64,000 bases of DNA, from NCBI RefSeq assembly GCF_014863355.1, contig NZ_JACZEP010000001.1:992001-1056000 (forward strand), in the 5' to 3' direction. This DNA is from Aminobacter carboxidus. GTDB taxonomy: Bacteria; Pseudomonadota; Alphaproteobacteria; Rhizobiales; Rhizobiaceae. Below the pieces are notes generated by a model, which saw only the letters and a program-made list of their open reading frames with translations, made no database searches and had not been told where the DNA came from. Positions 25,479 to 37,261 of this stretch are shown piece by piece. How positions within the stretch are numbered: position 1 is the first letter of the stretch; each line of letters begins with the position of its first letter. A program made the position numbers and the translations under genes.

Positions 25479-25860
25479 TTACATCGCGTCGGGCGGCACG
25501 AAGAAGCAGTTCTCGTGCTCTTCGGTCGGGTGTGGAATCGGCCGTCCTGCGACGGAATCTCCGAACCATAAGGGACGAAGTAACGATTTCGGTGCGTAAC
25601 CTTGCGGTGGTCGCCGGGCACCAGCACGATCGACCAGCCGCCGCCATGCTCCGTCACCGCTCTTTCAGGGATAGCCTGGCACTCGCCGTGTTCGATGTCA
25701 CCATGGCAGCAAGGCCGGCGGATACGCCCCAGCCTGAGGCTGATTTATGCGCATCCGAGAGCGGCGTGCCGGCGAAGCTGGCGATCACCAGCAACGCGCA
25801 TCTCTGGCAGCCGTGGCGCCGCGGACCACGCTGCCTGCACATGCGGAGAGCGAAAGTCAT
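25479..25860 (-). pseudogene. Decayed gene for a small secreted cysteine-containing protein
   Basis: Coding pattern on the minus strand is split over three frames. A signal-like CALLVIASFAGTPLSDAHKS leads to GWG, then after an extra base near 25725 YPPA, after another near 25711 CCHGDIEHGECQAIPERAVT and GDHRKVTHRNRYFVPYGSEI, then PSQDGRFHTRP, and after one lost base near 25523 EEHENCFFVPPDAM and stop. This matches my memory of a rhizobial secreted family with CC...C, a PDGxYH-like segment and CFYAPP near the end. The start is uncertain. Three frameshifts argue for a pseudogene rather than a sequencing error. It lies between the TfoX-like gene and psuG; the remaining 110 bases to psuG hold nothing recognisable. 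Confidence 0.6.
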
Positions 25861-25974
25861 CGCGCACCCATCGGCCGACCCACATCTGCGGGCCGACCGA
25901 GCCTACGACGACTGCGCAGTAATTATACTAGCCATTGCTAATTATTTCAGGCCTGTGTTCGACCGGTTGGGCTC

Positions 25975-26904
<930 letters not shown>

Positions 26905-26924
26905 GTTGTTCTCCTTGGACCGCG

Positions 26925-27866
26925 TCATGCCATTTCCGAGGCGTTCGGCACAAGGGCCAGCGCCGCGGCGAAGGCTGCCGGGGAGAGATCGGGCACGGCC
27001 GACGCGCTCTCGATCGCCAGCACCGCAGCCGCAATGCCATGTCTTAGCGCTGTCTCCAGTCTGTCGCCACGCAGCAGCGCCACCGTTGTCGCACCCGCCA
27101 GGGCGTCGCCCGCGCCGGTGACATCGACGACCCGTCGCGGGGCAGGCGGTGCGATGATCGAAAGGCCGTCGCTGTCATAGGCGAACACAGCACTTCCGCC
27201 GGCGGTCACCACGCCGCGCCTTAGGCCGGCTTCGCGTAAGCCCCGCGTGATCTGCAACGGCTCTGCGTCGATGCCGGTGCCGGCGAGCACCGCCGCCTCG
27301 CGCCGGTTCATGAACAGGCAAGACAGCTTGTCGAGGACAGGCGTCAGTCGCACCGCCTTGGCCGGCGAAATGGCGATGGCAAACAACGGTATTGGCTGGG
27401 CCACTTCGGCCAGGCGCCAAAGGGCTGTCTCGGGCAGGTTGGCATCGCAAAGCACGGCATCCACTGTGCCGATGGCTTCCCGCAGCTTGGCGCGGCGCAT
27501 CTGCTTGGGGAAGGCGAGCTCGTAGAGCCCCATGTCGGCAAGCGCCGCCACCACGTCGCCGTCGCGGTCGAGCAGGGCCGTGTAGCTCGGCGTTGCCCGA
27601 TCGAGGAAAACCGCCGACAGGTCGGCAATGCCGTTGCTCGCAATCTCCGCGGCCACAGCCTCACCGGCGGCATCGCCACCCCGCACCGACATCAGCGAAC
27701 CGGCAGCTCCGCGTCGCACTGCGCCGCGCAGCGCATTGAAGACACCACCGCCGACCTCCTCGCTCATCGCGCCGGGGATCGAGGCGCCCGGCACGAATGG
27801 TGCTGTCATGCGCCCGCGGCGGTCGACATGGGCGCCGCCGACGGCGAGGATCTTGGGTGACTTCAT
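26925..27866 (-). CDS. psuK: PfkB family carbohydrate kinase, probable pseudouridine kinase
   Basis: 313-residue ribokinase-fold enzyme. The N-terminus is ILAVGGAHVDRRGRM and the PfkB signature 2 is VVDVTGAGDALAGATTVALL near residues 250-270, with the catalytic aspartate in GAGDA. The ATP-dependent 5'-phosphorylation of pseudouridine is inferred from its position directly before psuG, the standard pairing. The stop overlaps a possible psuG start. About 280 bases separate it from recA, containing the divergent promoter region. Confidence 0.9.
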   Translation of the reverse strand: MKSPKILAVGGAHVDRRGRMTAPFVPGASIPGAMSEEVGGGVFNALRGAVRRGAAGSLMSVRGGDAAGEAVAAEIASNGIADLSAVFLDRATPSYTALLDRDGDVVAALADMGLYELAFPKQMRRAKLREAIGTVDAVLCDANLPETALWRLAEVAQPIPLFAIAISPAKAVRLTPVLDKLSCLFMNRREAAVLAGTGIDAEPLQITRGLREAGLRRGVVTAGGSAVFAYDSDGLSIIAPPAPRRVVDVTGAGDALAGATTVALLRGDRLETALRHGIAAAVLAIESASAVPDLSPAAFAAALALVPNASEMA

Positions 27867-28008
27867 GCTGAGGCTGTCCGGTGGGCGATTAAGGCGGCGA
27901 ACTTAGTGTTCCATGCGGGAGGCGGCAACCGCCAGCGATTCGCCAAGACGGGTTCTGCCAGGCAACGGGCTGTTTGGCTCAGGCGGCATCCAATTATGCA
28001 CAGTTTGA

Positions 28009-28023
28009 AAACAAAAAAAGAAC
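28009..28023. promoter_or_regulatory. Imperfect LexA box 1 upstream of recA
   Basis: AAACAAAAAAAGAAC fits the alphaproteobacterial SOS consensus GAAC-N7-GAAC at 7 of 8 fixed positions. It lies 126 bases before the recA start. Confidence 0.4.
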
Positions 28024-28075
28024 ATGGCAAGGAATGTCATTCGATTTCAATCGGTTGAGTTCTCTTGCCAAATGT

Positions 28076-28090
28076 GAACAAAACCGGTAC
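28076..28090. promoter_or_regulatory. Imperfect LexA box 2 upstream of recA
   Basis: GAACAAAACCGGTAC fits GAAC-N7-GAAC at 7 of 8 positions. It lies 59 bases before the recA start, closer to the expected promoter than the first box, and is the better candidate for the functional SOS operator. Confidence 0.5.
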
Positions 28091-28148
28091 AAATTTATAT
28101 CGGCATCGGACAGTCCGGCCTTCATTGACGACTACGGGGTGATGTATC

Positions 28149-29237
<1,089 letters not shown>

Positions 29238-29285
29238 CAGCGCCACTGGCTGGATCGACCAAGTCCAGGACAGCCAATCCATGCG

Positions 29286-29309
29286 ACCGCCGGCCATCGT
29301 GCCGGCGGT
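29286..29309 (+). terminator. Terminator hairpin after recA
   Basis: ACCGCCGGC / GCCGGCGGT form a 9-bp stem with a 6-base loop, followed by TTGCGTTTGTG. The T content is modest but the position, 49 bases after recA, fits. Confidence 0.65.
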
Positions 29310-29421
29310 TTGCGTTTGTGCAGCCGGCTTTGACGATCCGGACGGCGGATTTGCGGGCTTTTGCCGGTTCGGTGTTTCTGGACAGGGTTAAGGTGGGCCG
29401 CTAAAAGGCCAGTTCCAATTT

Positions 29422-29437
29422 CCGCCTGCGCAGGCGG
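29422..29437. repeat. 16-bp perfect palindrome in alaS leader
   Basis: CCGCCTGCGCAGGCGG, 38 bases before the alaS start. It could fold into a hairpin in the alaS mRNA leader; no known regulator site recognised. Confidence 0.45.
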
Positions 29438-29474
29438 GGTGCATCTGTTCAGAGCGGCGATCAAAGGCGGCAAT

Positions 29475-32135
29475 ATGAGTGGCGTGAACGAGATCCGGTC
29501 GACATTTCTCGACTACTTCAAGAAGAACGGACACGAGGTCGTGGCCTCAAGTCCGCTCGTGCCGCGCAACGATCCGACTTTGATGTTCACCAATGCCGGC
29601 ATGGTGCAGTTCAAGAACGTCTTCACCGGGCTCGAGAGCCGCGCCTATTCACGCGCGGCGACCGCCCAGAAGAGCGTGCGCGCCGGCGGCAAGCACAACG
29701 ATCTCGACAATGTCGGCTACACCGCCCGCCATCTCACCTTCTTCGAGATGCTCGGCAATTTTTCCTTTGGCGATTACTTCAAGGAACAGGCGATCGAACT
29801 CGCCTGGAACTTGATCACCAAGGAGTACGGGCTCAACAAGGACAAGCTGCTCGTCACCGTCTACCACACCGACGACGAGGCGGCCGGCTACTGGAAGAAG
29901 ATCGCCGGTTTCACCGACGACCGCATCATCCGTATCGCCACGTCGGACAATTTCTGGGCCATGGGCGACACCGGTCCTTGCGGTCCGTGCTCGGAGATCT
30001 TCATCGATCGCGGCGACCATATCTGGGGCGGACCTCCCGGCAGCCCCGAGGAGGATGGTGATCGCTTCCTCGAATTCTGGAACCTCGTCTTCATGCAATA
30101 CGAGCAGGTGACGAAGGAGGAGCGCATCGATCTGCCGCGCCCGTCCATCGACACTGGCATGGGCCTTGAGCGCATGGCCTCGATCCTGCAGGGCGTCGAG
30201 ACCGTATTTGAGACCGATCTGTTCCGCCATCTCATCGATGCGGCATCGTCGGCGATCGGTCGCGGCCCGGATGCCAGCAATGTCGGTTCGTACCGCGTGA
30301 TCGCGGATCACCTGCGTTCGTCATGCTTCCTCGTCGCCGATGGCGTGTTGCCGTCGAACGAAGGACGTGGCTATGTGCTGCGCCGCATCATGCGTCGGGC
30401 CATGCGCCATGCGCAGCTGCTGGGTGCCAGCGAACCACTGCTGTGGAAGCTGGTGCCGGCGCTGGTCCGCGAGATGGCGCAGGCCTATCCGGAACTCGGC
30501 CGTGGCGAAGCACTCATCACCGAAACGCTCAAGCTTGAGGAAACCCGTTTCCGCAAGACGCTGGCACGCGGCCTTGGCCTGCTCGCCGATGCCACCGAAA
30601 CACTTGGTTCCGGCGATATGCTCGACGGCGAGACGGCCTTCAAGCTCTACGACACTTACGGCTTCCCGCTTGACCTGACGCAGGACGCACTGCGCCAGCG
30701 CAGCATCTCGGTCGACCTTGCCGGCTTCACCGACGCGATGGCGCGCCAGAAGGCGGAAGCCCGTGCCAATTGGGCCGGTTCAGGCGAAGCCGCAACCGAG
30801 ACTGTCTGGTTCGGCATCAAGGACAGGAACGGCGCAACCGAGTTCCTCGGCTACGAGACCGAGCAGGCCGAAGGCGTGATCCTGACCCTCATCAAGGACG
30901 GTGCCGAGGTCGCAACCGCGGCGGCAGGCGATACCGTTGCCATCGTCGTCAACCAGACGCCCTTCTATGGCGAATCTGGCGGCCAGATGGGCGACACCGG
31001 CTTGATGTCGGGCGAGGGTTTTGTCATCGAGGTGACCGATACCCAAAAGAAGGTGGACGGCCTGTTCGTCCACTACGGCAAGGTGACCAGCGGCAAGCTC
31101 AAGACCGGTGCCGTCGTCGAGTTGAAGGTCGACCACAACAGGCGCACGCGGCTGCGTTCGAACCACTCGGCTACCCACCTCATCCACGAGGCGCTGCGCG
31201 AGGTGCTCGGCACGCATGTGGCGCAGAAAGGTTCGCTGGTCGCACCCGAGCGGCTGCGCTTCGACATCTCGCACAACAAGCCGATTTCGGCCGAGGAGCT
31301 CGAGGAAGTCGAGCGCATGTCGAACGAGATCGTCATCCAGAACAGCCCTGTTACCACGCGCCTGATGAGCGTCGACGACGCCATTGCCGAAGGTGCGATG
31401 GCGCTGTTCGGTGAAAAATACGGCGATGAGGTCCGTGTCGTGTCCATGGGTACTGGCATCCACGGCACTAAAGCCAACCGGCCCTATTCGGTCGAACTGT
31501 GCGGCGGCACCCATGTCCGTTCAACCGGCGACATCGGCCTGGTGCGCATCGTCGCCGACAGCGCAGTTGCCGCTGGCGTCCGCCGCATCGAGGCGCTGAC
31601 CGGCGAGGCGGCTCGCCGTCACCTCGACGAACAGGACCGTCGCCTGAAGGCCGTCGCGTCATCGCTCAAGGTTGCGCCCGCCGACGTGCTGGCGCGGGTC
31701 GAAACGCTTGTCGAGGAGCGCAAGAAGCTCGAGCGCGAGCTTACCGACGCGCGCAAGAAGCTCGCCATGGGTGGCGGGCAGGGCGGTTCGGCCGAGGCCG
31801 CGCGCGAGATTTCTGGCGTGAAGTATCTCGGCAAGGTTGTCTCTGGCGTAGACCCTAAGGACCTCAAGGGGCTGGCTGACGAAAGCAAGGCCGGCCTGGG
31901 TTCGGGCGTGGTGGCGCTGATCGGCGTGTCCGAAGATGGCAAGGCCAGCGCCGTCGTGGCTGTCACGGCGGACCTCGTCGACCGCTTCAGCGCTGTCGAT
32001 CTGGTGCGCGTCGCATCCGCAGCTCTTGGCGGCAAGGGCGGCGGTGGCCGTCCCGACATGGCTCAGGCCGGTGGCCCCGATGCGACCAAGGCCGACGAGG
32101 CCGTCGAGGCCGTCGCCCAGGCGATGGCCGGCTGA
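29475..32135 (+). CDS. alaS: Alanyl-tRNA synthetase
   Basis: 886-residue class II synthetase, normal length. It begins [20 protein letters not shown] with [17 protein letters not shown] (about 35-51), and has [19 protein letters not shown] in the aminoacylation core. The editing domain zinc/catalytic motif [13 protein letters not shown] (HxxxH) and the distal CGGTHV are intact, so both charging and editing of mischarged Ser/Gly should work. The C-terminal C-Ala domain is present. The ATG at 29475 follows AAAGGCGG; the longer frame to 29361 is not supported. Confidence 0.99.
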   Translation: MSGVNEIRSTFLDYFKKNGHEVVASSPLVPRNDPTLMFTNAGMVQFKNVFTGLESRAYSRAATAQKSVRAGGKHNDLDNVGYTARHLTFFEMLGNFSFGDYFKEQAIELAWNLITKEYGLNKDKLLVTVYHTDDEAAGYWKKIAGFTDDRIIRIATSDNFWAMGDTGPCGPCSEIFIDRGDHIWGGPPGSPEEDGDRFLEFWNLVFMQYEQVTKEERIDLPRPSIDTGMGLERMASILQGVETVFETDLFRHLIDAASSAIGRGPDASNVGSYRVIADHLRSSCFLVADGVLPSNEGRGYVLRRIMRRAMRHAQLLGASEPLLWKLVPALVREMAQAYPELGRGEALITETLKLEETRFRKTLARGLGLLADATETLGSGDMLDGETAFKLYDTYGFPLDLTQDALRQRSISVDLAGFTDAMARQKAEARANWAGSGEAATETVWFGIKDRNGATEFLGYETEQAEGVILTLIKDGAEVATAAAGDTVAIVVNQTPFYGESGGQMGDTGLMSGEGFVIEVTDTQKKVDGLFVHYGKVTSGKLKTGAVVELKVDHNRRTRLRSNHSATHLIHEALREVLGTHVAQKGSLVAPERLRFDISHNKPISAEELEEVERMSNEIVIQNSPVTTRLMSVDDAIAEGAMALFGEKYGDEVRVVSMGTGIHGTKANRPYSVELCGGTHVRSTGDIGLVRIVADSAVAAGVRRIEALTGEAARRHLDEQDRRLKAVASSLKVAPADVLARVETLVEERKKLERELTDARKKLAMGGGQGGSAEAAREISGVKYLGKVVSGVDPKDLKGLADESKAGLGSGVVALIGVSEDGKASAVVAVTADLVDRFSAVDLVRVASAALGGKGGGGRPDMAQAGGPDATKADEAVEAVAQAMAG

Positions 32136-32230
32136 TCCGGCATAAGTTTCGGAGTTTGAAGGGCGGTGGCTTCGGCTTCCGCCCTTTTCGTTTGAACGTG
32201 TCGCCGCCTAGCGGGCGATAGGCCGATGGC

Positions 32231-32628
32231 TCAGCGTCCGGCGGAGCCGGCGACAAATTCGACTTTGATCCGATCAGGGTCTTCAATGAACAGCGCGTAA
32301 AAGTCGCTTCCGCCATTTGCGAAAGGATAGCGCTCGTCATAGAGGCAGGTGACGCCGTTTTCCCGGCAGAAATGCCTGAGACTGTCGACGGTCGCACGGT
32401 CTTCCACGCGAAATGCCAGATGATTGAGGCCAACGCCGCTTCGGTGGTCGGGGCGAAGGGCATGTTGCTCCGCGACCTGCACGAATGTCAGGTAGGTATC
32501 GTTGCCATGCTCGAGCGTGAAGCCATCCAGCGGCCACCGTCCTCATACCCGAACTGCGCGAGCAGAGGCGCCCAAAAGGCATGCGAGACATCCAGGTTCG
32601 AAACATAAATCTCGACATGATGGAGCAT
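32231..32628 (-). pseudogene. Frameshifted VOC/glyoxalase family gene
   Basis: On the minus strand an ATG at 32628 opens a typical VOC N-terminus (MLHHVEIYVSNLDVSHAFWA) that reads to W34 and then, after one missing base between 32526 and 32527, continues in another frame as DGFTLEHGNDTYLTFVQVAE, GLNHLAFRVEDRATVDSL and FIEDPDRIKVEFV to the stop at 32231. Restoring one G (TGG-GAT instead of TGGAT) gives an intact protein of about 132 residues. So either a very recent pseudogene or a single-base error in a G-run. The family binds a metal in paired beta-alpha-beta modules; substrate unknown. The next 267 bases up to the AraC gene hold no gene. Confidence 0.7.
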
Positions 32629-32895
32629 CGGCCTGTTTCCCGTAGCGGCTGCCTCGCAGACTGAGCTTTTATCGCGTCAGTTGCCCGGCCGCCATCCATA
32701 GCGTCTCAGCAATTGTGCGGTCCGCAAGTGCTGCAGACCACGGGCGGCGAAAGCCGGAGTATCTGTATGGTGCAGACTTGAAAGTGCATCGGGCTTGGTC
32801 TTCGTCGTTGCTTCGGACACGCCGCCGCAAGTCAGCAGGATTTGTCAAATTCGGCTATGGTTCTGTCCAGCCGATCGATTTGCATGAGGTTTGGC

Positions 32896-33744
32896 ATGAA
32901 CGGTGAGACGGCATGGGCGGTCTATGAAACCCGCCTGAGAAGGGTTTCGGCCCATATCCACGCGCACCTCGACGAGGAGCTGGATATGGACCGCCTGGCC
33001 GAAATCGCCTGCATGTCGAGCTATCACTGGCATCGGATCTATCGTGCCATCTACGGCGAAACACTTGCCGCCACGGTCAAGAGACTGCGGCTGCACCGTG
33101 CCGCCGGAGACATCGTCGGGACGAATCTGAGTGTCAGCGAAATTGCGAAACGGTCTGGCTATCCCAATGTCCAGTCGTTCAACCGCATCTTCAAGGCCGC
33201 CTACGGCATGCCGCCGGCGCGCTACCGGAGGGAGGGAAGCCACAAGCTCTTCGAAACCAACAGAGGAAAGGCTTCCCACATGTTCGACGTGCAGATCCGC
33301 AACATTTCTGAAACCAGCCTCGTCGGCGTCGCCCATCAGGGCTCCTACCTGCAGATCGGCCAGGCTTTCGAGCAGCTGTTCGGCACTCTCTACGCCCGCG
33401 GTCAGGCGCGCCCCGACATGCGCATGATCGGCATCTATCTTGACGATCCCGATCTCGTTTCCGAGGAAAAGCTGCGCTCGGTTGCCTGCGTCAGTACCGA
33501 TGCCGCAGCACTCGCCGCCGCACCGCTCGAGCGTCGCGCAATCTCGGGCGGTGAGTATGCCGTTCTGCGCCACAAGGGCCCCTATGCAGAGATGCACATG
33601 GCCTACAAATGGCTCTACGCCGAATGGCTGCCAAAATCGGGCCGCCAGCTGCGCGATGCCCTCATGTTCGAGGAATACCTCAACCATCCGCGCGATGTGG
33701 CGCCCGCCGAACTCCTGACCGACATTCATCTGCCCCTGGTGTGA
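32896..33744 (+). CDS. AraC-family regulator with GyrI-like effector domain
   Basis: 282-residue regulator. The N-terminal AraC DNA-binding domain has two HTHs: MDRLAEIACMSSYHWHRIYR (about 31-50) and LSVSEIAKRSGYPNVQSFNR followed by FKAAYGMPPARYRR. The C-terminal half (from about 130) is a GyrI/SbmC-like ligand-binding domain with MFDVQIRNISETSLVGVAHQ and GGEYAVLRHKGPYAEM, as in Rob/SoxS-related multidrug responders. The ATG at 32896 follows GAGG; the frame extends 18 codons upstream without a site. Its target is unknown, though the adjacent disrupted VOC gene is a candidate. Confidence 0.92.
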   Translation: MNGETAWAVYETRLRRVSAHIHAHLDEELDMDRLAEIACMSSYHWHRIYRAIYGETLAATVKRLRLHRAAGDIVGTNLSVSEIAKRSGYPNVQSFNRIFKAAYGMPPARYRREGSHKLFETNRGKASHMFDVQIRNISETSLVGVAHQGSYLQIGQAFEQLFGTLYARGQARPDMRMIGIYLDDPDLVSEEKLRSVACVSTDAAALAAAPLERRAISGGEYAVLRHKGPYAEMHMAYKWLYAEWLPKSGRQLRDALMFEEYLNHPRDVAPAELLTDIHLPLV

Positions 33745-33771
33745 CGCGGGCGGCGTGAGATCAGGTCGCCG

Positions 33772-34557
33772 TCAGATGAACTCGCGGCCACCGGTGTACT
33801 GACGGCGAAGCCGCCGGATCACCCACTTGTGGATCGGCTGGTTTGGCCGGCGATGGAGAAAGACGGTCTGGCGAAAAGGCATTTCGCCGGACTGCACTGC
33901 GTGCCAGGGCCCAAATTGCGATGGATCGGGAAAAAGTGCTGCGTTGTGTTTCTTCGCAAGGATGGTCAGTACCGATTGGTCGTGACGGTGGTCAACAAAC
34001 CCTGGCAGGTTGGGCAGGCCATGTACATTCGGAGCGTCCGTGAGACATGCTTCGCTCGCCATGGCTTCGGACAGGCGCGACACAAATTGCCTTGCTTCCG
34101 GTCCGGCCCGGTAAAGTTGGATCCCACCGACGAGCTGCGGCAGTGACCAGAATTCTTCCGTATCGGCATTCAATTCGACAAAACAGTCGCGCTTGGTCCA
34201 GATCGACTGCAGCATCGAACCGCCCATCTGAAACAGGCTGACCGTGTGCTTTTGCGCCAACGCGATGAGTGGAGCCGGGTCCGCTATAAAGGTCATGGCG
34301 ACGTCGGTGTAGAGCACCGGCGTGCCATCCGGCACGCTGTTCAAGACATCCATGACGACAAATGGCTTCCACAGCCAATAGCCGGCACCGCGCCGTGCGC
34401 TCATGATGGATGGATGTCGCTGCGCCAAATCGCGCAGCACTGGATGGTCCGGTGTGTAGACAACGGTATCAAGGCCGAACCGGCGCGCCGTCTTTGCAAG
34501 CAGTTTGCCGGCCTGCGAGTAATTCGCGGTCGCAAACGTCACATGAACGGCACGCAC
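33772..34557 (-). CDS. Glycosyltransferase-like protein
   Basis: 261-residue soluble protein, start GTG at 34557. It has RRGAGYWLWKPFVVMDVLN (about residues 56-74) and VPDGTPVLYTDVAMTFI, the GYWLWKP...YxD layout I associate with uncharacterised glycosyltransferase-like (GT-A-fold) proteins; the aspartate of YTD would be the metal/sugar-nucleotide site. HRHDQSVLTILAKKH near residue 195 fits the same group. No membrane segment. It begins 26 bases after the icd stop and may be co-transcribed with icd. Donor and acceptor are unknown, and the assignment is by pattern only. Confidence 0.55.
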   Translation of the reverse strand: MRAVHVTFATANYSQAGKLLAKTARRFGLDTVVYTPDHPVLRDLAQRHPSIMSARRGAGYWLWKPFVVMDVLNSVPDGTPVLYTDVAMTFIADPAPLIALAQKHTVSLFQMGGSMLQSIWTKRDCFVELNADTEEFWSLPQLVGGIQLYRAGPEARQFVSRLSEAMASEACLTDAPNVHGLPNLPGFVDHRHDQSVLTILAKKHNAALFPDPSQFGPWHAVQSGEMPFRQTVFLHRRPNQPIHKWVIRRLRRQYTGGREFI

Positions 34558-34583
34558 TGGGTTCGGCCCTGGATGTTTGACGG

Positions 34584-35795
34584 TTAGCCCATCGCCTTCT
34601 GCAGGTTCTCGTCGATCTTGTCGAGGAAGCCGGTGGTCGACAGCCAGGGCTGGTCCGGGCCGATCAGCAGCGACAGGTCCTTGGTCATGAAGCCGCTTTC
34701 CACGGTCTGGATGCAGACGCGCTCCAGCGTCTCGGAGAAGCGCTTCAGATCGGCGTTGTCGTCGAGCTTGGCGCGGTGCGCGAGGCCACGGGTCCAGGCG
34801 AAGATCGAGGCGATCGAGTTGGTCGAGGTCTCTTCGCCCTTCTGGTGCTGGCGGTAGTGGCGCGTCACGGTGCCGTGGGCGGCTTCGGCTTCCACCGTTT
34901 TGCCATCCGGCGTCATCAGCACCGAGGTCATCAGGCCGAGCGAGCCAAAGCCCTGGGCCACGGTGTCCGACTGCACGTCGCCGTCATAGTTCTTGCACGC
35001 CCAGACATAACCGCCCGACCACTTCAGGCTCGAAGCCACCATGTCGTCGATGAGGCGGTGTTCGTACCAGAGCTTGCGTGCCTTGAACTCGGCCTCGAAT
35101 TCCTTCTCGTAGACGTCCTGGAAGATGTCCTTGAAGCGGCCGTCATAGGCCTTGAGGATGGTGTTCTTGGTCGACAGATAGACCGGGTAATTGCGCAGCA
35201 GGCCGTAGTTCAGCGAGGCGCGTGCGAATTCGCGGATCGACTCGTCGAGATTGTACATGGCCATCGCCACGCCGGCGCCCGGTGCGTCGAACACGTCATG
35301 CTCGATCACCTGGCCGTCGTCGCCGACGAACTTGATCGACAGCTTGCCCTTGCCGGGGAATTTGAAATCGGTCGCCTTGTACTGGTCGCCGAAGGCATGA
35401 CGGCCGACGATAATCGGCTTTGTCCAGCCCGGAACCAGGCGCGGCACGTTCTTCATGATGATCGGCTCGCGGAAGATGGTGCCGCCCAAGATGTTGCGGA
35501 TCGTGCCGTTGGGCGACTTCCACATCTTCTTGAGCTTGAACTCCTCCACGCGCTGCTCGTCAGGTGTGATGGTGGCGCACTTCACGCCGACGCCGTGCTT
35601 GTTGATGGCGTTGGCGGCGTCGATCGTCACCTGGTCGTTGGTGGCGTCGCGATGCTCGATGCCGAGGTCGTAATATTCGAGGTCGAGGTCGAGATAGGGG
35701 TGGATCAGCTTGTCCTTGATGAACTGCCAGATGATGCGGGTCATCTCATCGCCGTCGAGTTCGACGACGGGCTTGGCCACCTTGATCTTCGCCAT
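34584..35795 (-). CDS. icd: NADP-dependent isocitrate dehydrogenase
   Basis: 403-residue TCA-cycle enzyme converting isocitrate to 2-oxoglutarate with NADPH formation. It is of the eukaryotic-like subfamily II, with [19 protein letters not shown] (10-28), [32 protein letters not shown] (substrate loop) and [20 protein letters not shown] near residue 300. The ATG at 35795 has a GAGG upstream. The 179 bases before it, up to the TfoX-like gene, contain a small inverted repeat GGAACC-AGCC-GGTTCC at 35819-35834. Confidence 0.98.
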   Translation of the reverse strand: MAKIKVAKPVVELDGDEMTRIIWQFIKDKLIHPYLDLDLEYYDLGIEHRDATNDQVTIDAANAINKHGVGVKCATITPDEQRVEEFKLKKMWKSPNGTIRNILGGTIFREPIIMKNVPRLVPGWTKPIIVGRHAFGDQYKATDFKFPGKGKLSIKFVGDDGQVIEHDVFDAPGAGVAMAMYNLDESIREFARASLNYGLLRNYPVYLSTKNTILKAYDGRFKDIFQDVYEKEFEAEFKARKLWYEHRLIDDMVASSLKWSGGYVWACKNYDGDVQSDTVAQGFGSLGLMTSVLMTPDGKTVEAEAAHGTVTRHYRQHQKGEETSTNSIASIFAWTRGLAHRAKLDDNADLKRFSETLERVCIQTVESGFMTKDLSLLIGPDQPWLSTTGFLDKIDENLQKAMG

Positions 35796-35974
35796 TGGAA
35801 AATGCCTCTTCTTGCCTTGGAACCAGCCGGTTCCGGAGGGTTCACGATTGGGAGTGCGGCCCCTATACCAAAGCGAATCGGAGCGCGCAAATGATTGCCC
35901 TTGCTACCTTGGGCGTGCCTGCTGACAATGTATGAATCGTCCCCGGCCGACATATGTGGTCGCAGCCGCGCAAT

Positions 35975-36295
35975 TCATTTCCTTGTCGGCTTTTTCGGCG
36001 CCATCGGCCCGACAAAGCGCGAGGCCATGGCAATCCAGCCCTTGATGGCATCGTCGCCGAGTTCGCCCGGCGCCACCATGATGAAACCCTTCATCTCGCG
36101 GCCGGTGAAGTTCATGCGGGTCGCGCCGGGCAGGGCGAGTGCCGCCGCCTCCTGATCCTCGCCAACGCGCACGAGCAGGCCGCCATCCTTCATGGTGCCG
36201 ACCATCATGTTGCCGTTGAGTGTGAAGCAGGTGCCGCCGAACATGCGGATTTCGCCGATGAATGTCCGGATCTGGTCTGCAAGGGGGTCCACCAT
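35975..36295 (-). CDS. TfoX/Sxy family protein (N-terminal domain)
   Basis: 106-residue single-domain TfoX_N protein: FIGEIRMFGGTCFTLNGNMM near residues 12-31 and NFTGREMKGFIMVAPGEL at 62-79, ending with a lysine-rich tail (APKKPTRK). AAGGGCC precedes the ATG. It is divergent from trmJ with an 84-base gap. Role unknown; a related gene lies at 25161-25475. Confidence 0.88.
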   Translation of the reverse strand: MVDPLADQIRTFIGEIRMFGGTCFTLNGNMMVGTMKDGGLLVRVGEDQEAAALALPGATRMNFTGREMKGFIMVAPGELGDDAIKGWIAMASRFVGPMAPKKPTRK

Positions 36296-36379
36296 GGCTG
36301 GCCCTTACCGGAACTTCATTTTCGCGCGCAAATATGTCAGGGACGCGCAATAGGCGCAATTCTCGGTTCAATCGCAACG

Positions 36380-37261
36380 ATGTCAGACACTTCAATCCCC
36401 GCTCAGCCCACCGCACCGGTGATCGTTCTCGTCGAGCCCCAGCTCGGTGAGAACATTGGCATGGTGGCACGTGCCATGGCCAATTTCGGCTTGGCCGAGC
36501 TTCGGCTGGTCAATCCGCGCGACGGCTGGCCGAACGAAAAGGCGCGTTCCGCCGCCAGCAACGCCGATCATGTCATCGACGGCGTGGTGGTCTTTCCCGA
36601 TCTCGCATCGGCCGTGGCCGATCTCAATTTCGTCTTTGCCACCACCGCGCGCGAGCGTGACGGCTTCAAGGAAGTGCGCGGGCCCGTCGAAGCAGGGCGC
36701 ACGCTGCGCGGCCATTCCGCTTCGGGGCTTCGCACCGGCATCCTGTTCGGACGCGAGCGCTTCGGCCTCTACAACGAAGAGGTGAGTCTTGCCGACGAGA
36801 TCGTCACCTTCCCGGTCGATCCCAGGTTCGCCTCGCTCAACATCGCCCAGGCGGTGCTGTTGATGTCTTATGAGTGGATGAAGTCCGGCCTGGAAGATGA
36901 GACCCAGACCAATTTCACCAGCCCCGAAATGGCGCCGGCGACCAAGGATCAGTTGCACGGACTGTTCAATCATCTTGAATCGGCGCTGGACGCGCGCGGC
37001 TATTTCCGCCCGGCGGCCAAGAAGCCCAAGATGGTCGACAATCTGCGCTCGGTGCTGACCCGGGCCGGCTTCTTCGCGCCCGAGCTCAAGGTGCTGCGTG
37101 GCGTGGTCGCCTCTCTCGACTATTTCTCGCCCAAGGAGCCGCGCGGCGCTGGCTACCCCGATCGCAAGGCGAAGGTCGATCACGCCGCCCATTCCGGCGG
37201 CGCGGGCGCTGACGAGGACGACACACCGCCGGTCGGCGGCAGGGGGCTCGACAATGACTGA
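36380..37261 (+). CDS. trmJ: tRNA (Cm32/Um32) methyltransferase TrmJ
   Basis: 293-residue SPOUT-class RNA methyltransferase, modifying the ribose 2'-O at position 32 of tRNAs. It has [21 protein letters not shown] (motif 1, about residues 16-36), [18 protein letters not shown] (motif 2) and [20 protein letters not shown] (motif 3), the knotted SAM site. The C-terminal extension is lysine-rich and disordered. The start at 36380 has no strong ribosome-binding site; a longer frame exists upstream but lacks similarity. Its last codons overlap the murI start by 8 bases. Confidence 0.94.
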   Translation: MSDTSIPAQPTAPVIVLVEPQLGENIGMVARAMANFGLAELRLVNPRDGWPNEKARSAASNADHVIDGVVVFPDLASAVADLNFVFATTARERDGFKEVRGPVEAGRTLRGHSASGLRTGILFGRERFGLYNEEVSLADEIVTFPVDPRFASLNIAQAVLLMSYEWMKSGLEDETQTNFTSPEMAPATKDQLHGLFNHLESALDARGYFRPAAKKPKMVDNLRSVLTRAGFFAPELKVLRGVVASLDYFSPKEPRGAGYPDRKAKVDHAAHSGGAGADEDDTPPVGGRGLDND

